The notes below the pieces were generated by a model, which was given only the letters and a program-made list of their open reading frames with translations, did not search any database and was not told the DNA's origin. Below, piece after piece: positions 8,152-11,574 of a stretch of DNA of 11,574 bases. The DNA is from Verrucomicrobiota bacterium (GTDB lineage Bacteria; Verrucomicrobiota; Kiritimatiellia; Kiritimatiellales; Tichowtungiaceae). The position numbers and the translations under genes were made by a program. The stretch is from the NCBI GenBank assembly GCA_020853375.1, contig JADYZA010000139.1, positions 1 through 11,574 on the forward strand, given 5' to 3'. Every line of letters starts with the position of its first letter. Positions within the stretch are counted from its first letter, which is position 1.

Positions 8152-8946
8152 TCACGCCTCAACAATCAGTCGCAGGGCAAGGTTCGCTTGCATGTGGGCG
8201 GCGATGCCGACGCGCGGGGCCATCAGTCCGCAGCCGGGGCGAGCGCCAGTTGAGAGATCGCCGACGATATAACTGTTCCGACCCATTTTTTTAACGCCGA
8301 GGGTTTCTTCCGGCCCGAAGCCCGCCATGCCGGAAGCGCCGATGAACGGGACATCCGGTTTCTGCGCGGTGAACGCCTGCAAGAGCATCGCTTTTTGATC
8401 GGCGCGGTCAAACGCTTCAATCATCACATTCACATTTCCGAACATTGGAAAAATATTTTCCGGAGTCAGCTTTACGGCGTGTGCTTCGACCTGAACATAC
8501 GGATTGATTTTCCGAAGGTTGGAAACCAGCGCATCGGTTTTCCGCATACCGATCTGATCGACAAAATACTGTTGGCGGTTGAGGTTGCTAGGCTCGACGA
8601 CATCGAAGTCGGCAACAATCAGTTTGCCGACTCCGACGCGCGCCAGCGCGACGGCAATCGCCGAGCCAAGCCCGCCCAGCCCGGCGATACCGACGGTCGC
8701 GGCTTTGACCTTGGCGTGAACGCCGGGTGTGTGGCGCGACGCCATCAGCGCTTCGAGTTCGTCCGCCGACGGCTGTTCGCCGCGCGTGATCAGGTTGACT
8801 TCGTCACCTTCGGACAGCGGCGTGTCAGCAATCATCGCCGCGCCGTTAAGAATGACCACATCCGCGGCAGGCTTCACTTCGTCACGCAGCGCGAAGAGTG
8901 TTTTTGCTCCAGTGTCAAACAGGCGTTCATTCAATTTTATTTTCAT
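8152..8946 (-). CDS. thiF: ThiF-family adenylyltransferase with N-terminal ThiS-like domain
   Basis: E1-like enzyme of 264 residues. Residues 1-57 look like a ThiS-type beta-grasp domain (VVILNGAAMIADTPLSEGDEVNLI) but lack the C-terminal Gly-Gly of a real sulfur carrier. Residues 75-264 are the Rossmann-type adenylating domain with AGLGGLGS (88-95), the acidic DFDVVEPSNLNRQQY (113-127) and a C-terminal RPGCGLMAPRVGIAA. This matches the 'ThiF family 2' form known from clostridia and desulfovibrios, which adenylates ThiS in thiazole synthesis. C239 is the only cysteine and no CxxC zinc pairs are present. No thiS, thiG or thiH is nearby, so the pathway is inferred. The ATG at 8946 is preferred over the adjoining GTG (8949) because GGAG lies five bases before the ATG but only two before the GTG. 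Confidence 0.85.
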   Translation of the reverse strand: MKIKLNERLFDTGAKTLFALRDEVKPAADVVILNGAAMIADTPLSEGDEVNLITRGEQPSADELEALMASRHTPGVHAKVKAATVGIAGLGGLGSAIAVALARVGVGKLIVADFDVVEPSNLNRQQYFVDQIGMRKTDALVSNLRKINPYVQVEAHAVKLTPENIFPMFGNVNVMIEAFDRADQKAMLLQAFTAQKPDVPFIGASGMAGFGPEETLGVKKMGRNSYIVGDLSTGARPGCGLMAPRVGIAAHMQANLALRLIVEA

Positions 8947-8965
8947 CACAACTCCGAGAAGCTTT

Positions 8966-8998
8966 CCCCACGAATCACTCGAATCGACACGAATGGAA
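8966..8998. repeat. 'CACGAATCA' type ~10-bp periodic intergenic repeat
   Basis: Three consecutive degenerate units with GAAT spaced 9-10 bases apart (8972, 8981, 8991): CACGAATCA, CTCGAATCGA, CACGAATGGA. On the minus strand it reads ATTCGTGTCGATTCGAGTG. It lies 20 bases upstream of the thiF-like start, in the spacer after the TauE-like gene. It resembles a short dispersed intergenic element; the in-window periodicity is certain, the family assignment is from memory. Confidence 0.5.
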
Positions 8999-9004
8999 TA
9001 TCCT

Positions 9005-9034
9005 GATTAGTGGAAATTTGTGCAGATTTGTGGG
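9005..9034. repeat. 'GATTTGTGGA' 10-bp tandem intergenic repeat
   Basis: Three exact-length 10-bp units in register: GATTAGTGGA (9005-9014), AATTTGTGCA (9015-9024), GATTTGTGGG (9025-9034). The array ends 7 bases before the end of the TauE-like gene and directly follows the 'CACGAATCA' repeat, so the spacer between these two genes is almost entirely repeat. No terminator is evident for the esterase-TauE transcript apart from this. Confidence 0.55.
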
Positions 9035-9041
9035 CATTTTT

Positions 9042-9464
9042 TCAATTTTTATCTACCGGTGACTGCTCTGTGGGAGGTTCTTTCAGCGCGGGTTTGGCGA
9101 ATGATTTCACGAACATGTGGATGCCGGTGATGATGATGAATACCGCAAACATCCGTTTGAGCAGGGTCTGGGGAATAGTGCATACCAGATGCGTGCCTAG
9201 CATTGCTCCGGCGATGCCGCCCAGCGCAATTATGCCGCAAACGGGCAGGTTAACCGGGATGTCCGGATTGAGTTTATAACGAATCGCTCCGGCCAGCGCC
9301 ATCGGCAGCATGATGAAGAGCGACATGCCCTGCGCACTTTTCTGTCCGAAGCTGAACCCGAGGACCAGAATCGGAACCATTAGGATGCCGCCGCCAACAC
9401 CGAACATTGAACTGATGACACCCGCCGCAACCCCGGCGATAATATAAAGAATCCAGTTATCCAT
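9042..9464 (-). CDS. short TauE/SafE-family (half-size) membrane permease
   Basis: Integral membrane protein of 140 residues with one TauE/SafE-type repeat, whereas most members have two and about 240-260 residues. The N-terminus shows the family signature GVAAGVISSMFGVGGGILMVP (11-31). Further hydrophobic segments are at about 44-62, 73-92 and 104-120, followed by a polar tail (121-140). Family members move small sulfur-containing or organic anions such as sulfite or sulfoacetate across the inner membrane; the substrate here is unknown. A half-size form probably works as a dimer (inference). It begins one base after the esterase stop, with an AAGGGGA SD lying inside the end of the esterase gene, so translation is likely coupled. 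It is read as intact, since the start and stop are both clean. Confidence 0.8.
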   Translation of the reverse strand: MDNWILYIIAGVAAGVISSMFGVGGGILMVPILVLGFSFGQKSAQGMSLFIMLPMALAGAIRYKLNPDIPVNLPVCGIIALGGIAGAMLGTHLVCTIPQTLLKRMFAVFIIITGIHMFVKSFAKPALKEPPTEQSPVDKN

Positions 9465-9465
9465 A

Positions 9466-10410
9466 TTATTTCCCCTTTTGAAAAAATCTTTTCATGAACT
9501 CCAATTTGCGCACGGAATGAACCGCCCGTCCGCCTTCATGCCCGGCCAGCGGATAAACCGCCAGCTCTTTGGTCGCGCGGATTTTGTTATAGACCGCAAC
9601 CGTGCATTCGGGAGGACAAATTGTATCCTTTAAGCCGCACGAAACCAGCACCGGACAGCGAATTTCCGGAGCGAAGTTGATGTTATCAAAATACGACAAA
9701 TTCCGGCGCACCGTTTCCGCGCGTTCTGGAAACGCCGTTATGTAATCGGCAAGCCCTGCTCCGCCGCCGCTGCGAGTCGCAATCCGCTGTTCCATCCAGC
9801 AACTGCTCGGCACATCCGCCATACAAAGCGCAATCGAAGGGTCCAGTGCCGCCAATCCCAAAGCCACTCCGCCGCCCTGACTATGCCCTTCGACCGCAAT
9901 CCTCATTCCGTCAATTTCCGGCGTTTCGCGGGCCAGCCGCACCGCACGGAGAAAATCGGTCCAGACACAAAACATATAACTGTTCACCAAATCGTTCAGA
10001 TTCAGTGTCCACCAGCCGGATTTCCCATCGCCATCAAAAGCCGTTGCCGATCCAGTGGTGCCGCCTTGAAGCCGAAAGTCCGGAGCAATCACCGCACAGC
10101 CCGCCGCCAGCCAGGTTGAAAAATCGTCCGGCTTCCCGCGACTGCGGTTTGCGCCGTGACAATGAACCACGACGGGAACTTTCCGTTCTTTCGCTTCCGG
10201 CGGCAGAAGAAGCCAAGTATGAATCGGCGTTCCGTCGAGTCCTTCAAAAGTCAGGTCTCGCACTTCTCCCACTGTATTTCCGGCGACGTTCAGCGGAACG
10301 GTTTCGCAACGGGTCCGAGCGTCTGCCCAAAACGCGCCGAAATCCGCAGATTGGGTCTGCGGAACATTCAGCGTTTCAAGCTCAGCAATTTTACGGTCAG
10401 ACTGCGGCAC
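9466..10410 (-). CDS. CE7-like acetyl xylan esterase / deacetylase
   Basis: Alpha/beta hydrolase of 314 residues, matching the acetyl xylan esterase / cephalosporin C deacetylase family (CE7, usually about 320). Visible: PVVVHCHGANRSRG (79-92) near the oxyanion region; the nucleophile motif GHSQGG with S177; the acid in GLKDTICPP with D262; and the base in HEGG with H291. The usual RGQ motif is altered to RLQ (113-115). There is no signal peptide, so it is probably cytoplasmic and may deacetylate imported oligosaccharides or small esters. The start is a GTG supported by GAGG about six bases upstream. It is followed after one base by the TauE-like gene. The family is well supported; the exact substrate is not. 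Confidence 0.88.
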   Translation of the reverse strand: MPQSDRKIAELETLNVPQTQSADFGAFWADARTRCETVPLNVAGNTVGEVRDLTFEGLDGTPIHTWLLLPPEAKERKVPVVVHCHGANRSRGKPDDFSTWLAAGCAVIAPDFRLQGGTTGSATAFDGDGKSGWWTLNLNDLVNSYMFCVWTDFLRAVRLARETPEIDGMRIAVEGHSQGGGVALGLAALDPSIALCMADVPSSCWMEQRIATRSGGGAGLADYITAFPERAETVRRNLSYFDNINFAPEIRCPVLVSCGLKDTICPPECTVAVYNKIRATKELAVYPLAGHEGGRAVHSVRKLEFMKRFFQKGK

Positions 10411-10517
10411 GGGTTTCCTCTTTCCTCACATCAAAACGGAACCGGAATCATGAAAGCACAATGTGCGTTGATTGTCATCCTGCGCACGGCTTCAATCTTT
10501 CTGCCCGCAAGCATAGC

Positions 10518-10546
10518 TTGTTGAAGGGGTTGTTTTTGATTATTAT
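10518..10546 (+). promoter_or_regulatory. candidate sigma-70 type promoter of the LamG gene
   Basis: TTGTTG at 10518-10523, a 17-base spacer, then TATTAT at 10541-10546 (five of six matches to TATAAT; the -35 matches only TTG). Transcription would begin near 10553, placing the hairpin at 10559-10575 at the very 5' end of the mRNA. This is a pattern match only. Confidence 0.35.
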
Positions 10547-10558
10547 TTCGCCCTAGGT

Positions 10559-10575
10559 AGCTGGGGTTCCCAGCT
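10559..10575 (+). promoter_or_regulatory. 7-bp hairpin in the 5' leader of the LamG gene
   Basis: AGCTGGG (10559-10565), loop GTT, CCCAGCT (10569-10575): a perfect G+C-rich stem with a tight loop. It ends two bases before the SD GGAGA (10578-10582), which is seven bases from the ATG. It could protect the mRNA 5' end or affect ribosome access. It could also be a copy of a dispersed palindromic element. Confidence 0.5.
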
Positions 10576-10589
10576 TTGGAGAACGTATT

Positions 10590-11574
10590 ATGGGTACACA
10601 TTGCCCCGCACAGTATGACCTGTCGCTGCCGAAACGCCTGAAAAGGTTTCTGACGGTCGTATTGTTTCTTTTTTCTGCGGCCATGTTGCCTGCGGCCGAA
10701 TTGAAGTTTTACATGCCATTTAATGAGGGTGTCGGCGGTACGGCTCGGGATCAAATCAGCCAGCTTACGGGAAGTGTGAACGGTGCGGTGTGGGTTGATG
10801 GTATTGCGGGCAAAGCGTTGCAGTTCAATGGCGTCGGGGCAAATGTAGCCTTCACGATAAACAGTTCCACGAACTTCCTGCGCAATTTCAGCGGCGGAGC
10901 CTTCAGCATAACCGCCTGGATAAAGCCTGATTCTACCAAGGAATATACAACCTGCGGCGAAATTCTAAATACGGGAACCGATCTGGGGCCGGGATGGAGG
11001 TTTTTATATTTTTACCGAATGCTGTATTTCAGAAGTGGCAATGGCTCGATGTCAACATTCTGGGAGGCAAACAGTAGCCCAGCGATTGATAAGATCCATA
11101 ACGACGAATGGAATCACATCGCCGTGACAAGGAGCGCCGCAGGGATCGTGTCCATCTACATCAATGGAAAAAAGGCCGCGGCCACCCCCTCTGCTGTGAC
11201 GGTAATAAATAACTCCAGCAAAAATACGCTCACGATCGGCGCATATATCGGCGGATCTCCATATAACTTTAAAGGAATCATCGATGAGGTAAAAATATAC
11301 CAAGGAGAGCTGACTCCGGCGGAAATCTACAAAGAAACCACCTCGATTGTCCGGAAAAGCGCGCTGAATCTGGACGGTGTTCTCGACGAGGCTATATGGG
11401 CTGGCGCGACACGTTTTGAGCCGTTTGTGCCAGCTAAAGGTTTTACAGGCGCGTCGACTGCCACCATGACGAATAACGCGTTTATGTTCATGCTGATCAG
11501 CAGCCTGACAGGCGGAGAACCCATGGCTCAAACAGCGGGCTTGGTCACCTATGATAATGAGTTTATCTATGCGG
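10590..11574 (+). CDS. secreted LamG-like / CBM9-like carbohydrate-binding protein (3' truncated)
   Basis: Open frame of 328 codons with no stop before the window end, so the C-terminus is missing. ATG at 10590 has GGAGA seven bases upstream. Residues 1-36 form a signal peptide: basic KRLKR, hydrophobic FLTVVLFLFSAAML, cleavage likely after LPAA (A36). Residues about 39-252 look like a LamG/concanavalin-type jelly roll: LKFYMPFNEGVGGTARD at its start, GKALQFNG, FSITAWIKPD, EWNHIAVTRS, VSIYINGK, FKGIIDEVKIYQGEL. From 258 a CBM9-like segment starts (LDGVLDEAIWAGATRFEPF), reaching TYDNEFIYA at the edge. Such architectures occur in secreted sugar-binding proteins and enzymes of PVC bacteria, and a catalytic domain may follow beyond the window. 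A+T-rich codons such as ATA and AAA appear more frequent than in the kdp genes. The specific substrate is unknown. Confidence 0.88.
   Translation, partial: MGTHCPAQYDLSLPKRLKRFLTVVLFLFSAAMLPAAELKFYMPFNEGVGGTARDQISQLTGSVNGAVWVDGIAGKALQFNGVGANVAFTINSSTNFLRNFSGGAFSITAWIKPDSTKEYTTCGEILNTGTDLGPGWRFLYFYRMLYFRSGNGSMSTFWEANSSPAIDKIHNDEWNHIAVTRSAAGIVSIYINGKKAAATPSAVTVINNSSKNTLTIGAYIGGSPYNFKGIIDEVKIYQGELTPAEIYKETTSIVRKSALNLDGVLDEAIWAGATRFEPFVPAKGFTGASTATMTNNAFMFMLISSLTGGEPMAQTAGLVTYDNEFIYA

Larger units (their letters stand above)
10411..10589. promoter_or_regulatory. divergent intergenic region between esterase and LamG gene
   Basis: This 179-base spacer must hold promoters for both the esterase (minus) and the LamG protein (plus). 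It also contains the short palindrome GCACAATGTGC (10456-10466), which could be an operator but could also be chance. I saw no convincing minus-strand -35/-10 pair. The only ORFs inside it are short with no gene-like features. Confidence 0.5.

Noticed and set aside
8947..8949. GTG as start of the thiF-like gene
   Set aside because: The GGAG would be only two bases away; the next codon, ATG at 8946, has a five-base spacing.
10431..10939. Minus-strand frames of 62 and 107 codons opposite the LamG gene start
   Set aside because: They run antisense to the signal peptide and LamG domain of the plus-strand gene, which has an SD, signal peptide and recognisable fold.
11052..11531. 159-codon minus-strand frame near the right edge
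   Set aside because: Lies opposite the LamG and CBM9-like coding sequence; no motif supports it.

Overview
The window carries a complete high-affinity potassium uptake operon, kdpABCDE, on the minus strand (8036 down to 345). Upstream of it on the same strand lie a ThiS-ThiF type adenylyltransferase gene (8946-8152) and a two-gene unit for a CE7-like acetyl esterase and a short TauE/SafE-type permease (10410-9042). A divergent plus-strand gene begins at 10590 and runs off the right edge. It encodes a secreted protein with a LamG-like lectin fold followed by the start of a CBM9-like module.

Organism: moderately GC-rich bacterial DNA. Four traits suggest a carbohydrate-degrading member of the PVC group (Kiritimatiellota, Verrucomicrobiota, Lentisphaerota or Planctomycetota): the secreted LamG/CBM9 protein, the CE7-like esterase, the fused ThiS-ThiF form, and gene-free spacers filled with short degenerate 7-10 bp repeats. 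This is inference; there is no rRNA or phylogenetic marker in the window.

Layout, left to right: 1-344 is a gene-free stretch made largely of degenerate repeat fragments. 345-1046 is kdpE, 1043-3688 kdpD, 3685-4248 kdpC, 4260-6338 kdpB and 6348-8036 kdpA. 8037-8151 is the kdp leader with possible RNA structure. 8152-8946 is the thiF-like gene, and 8947-9041 is a spacer with two ~10-bp-period repeats. 9042-9464 is the TauE-like gene and 9466-10410 the esterase. 10411-10589 is the divergent promoter region, and 10590-11574 the LamG gene (3' end missing).

How the genes work together: KdpA (K+ channel-like subunit), KdpB (P-type ATPase) and KdpC (assembly subunit) form the K+ pump. KdpD (sensor kinase) and KdpE (response regulator) switch it on at low K+ or osmotic stress. 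KdpC-KdpD and KdpD-KdpE overlap by four bases (ATGA) and the other kdp gaps are 9-11 bases, so the five genes are almost certainly one transcript. Esterase and permease are separated by one base and are probably translationally coupled.

I found no clearly new multi-gene system. The points most worth following are the intergenic repeat families, the hairpin leader of the truncated LamG gene, the possible SD-sequestering leader of kdpA, and a few deviations from family norms (RLQ instead of RGQ in the esterase, no kdpF, orphan ThiS-ThiF fusion).
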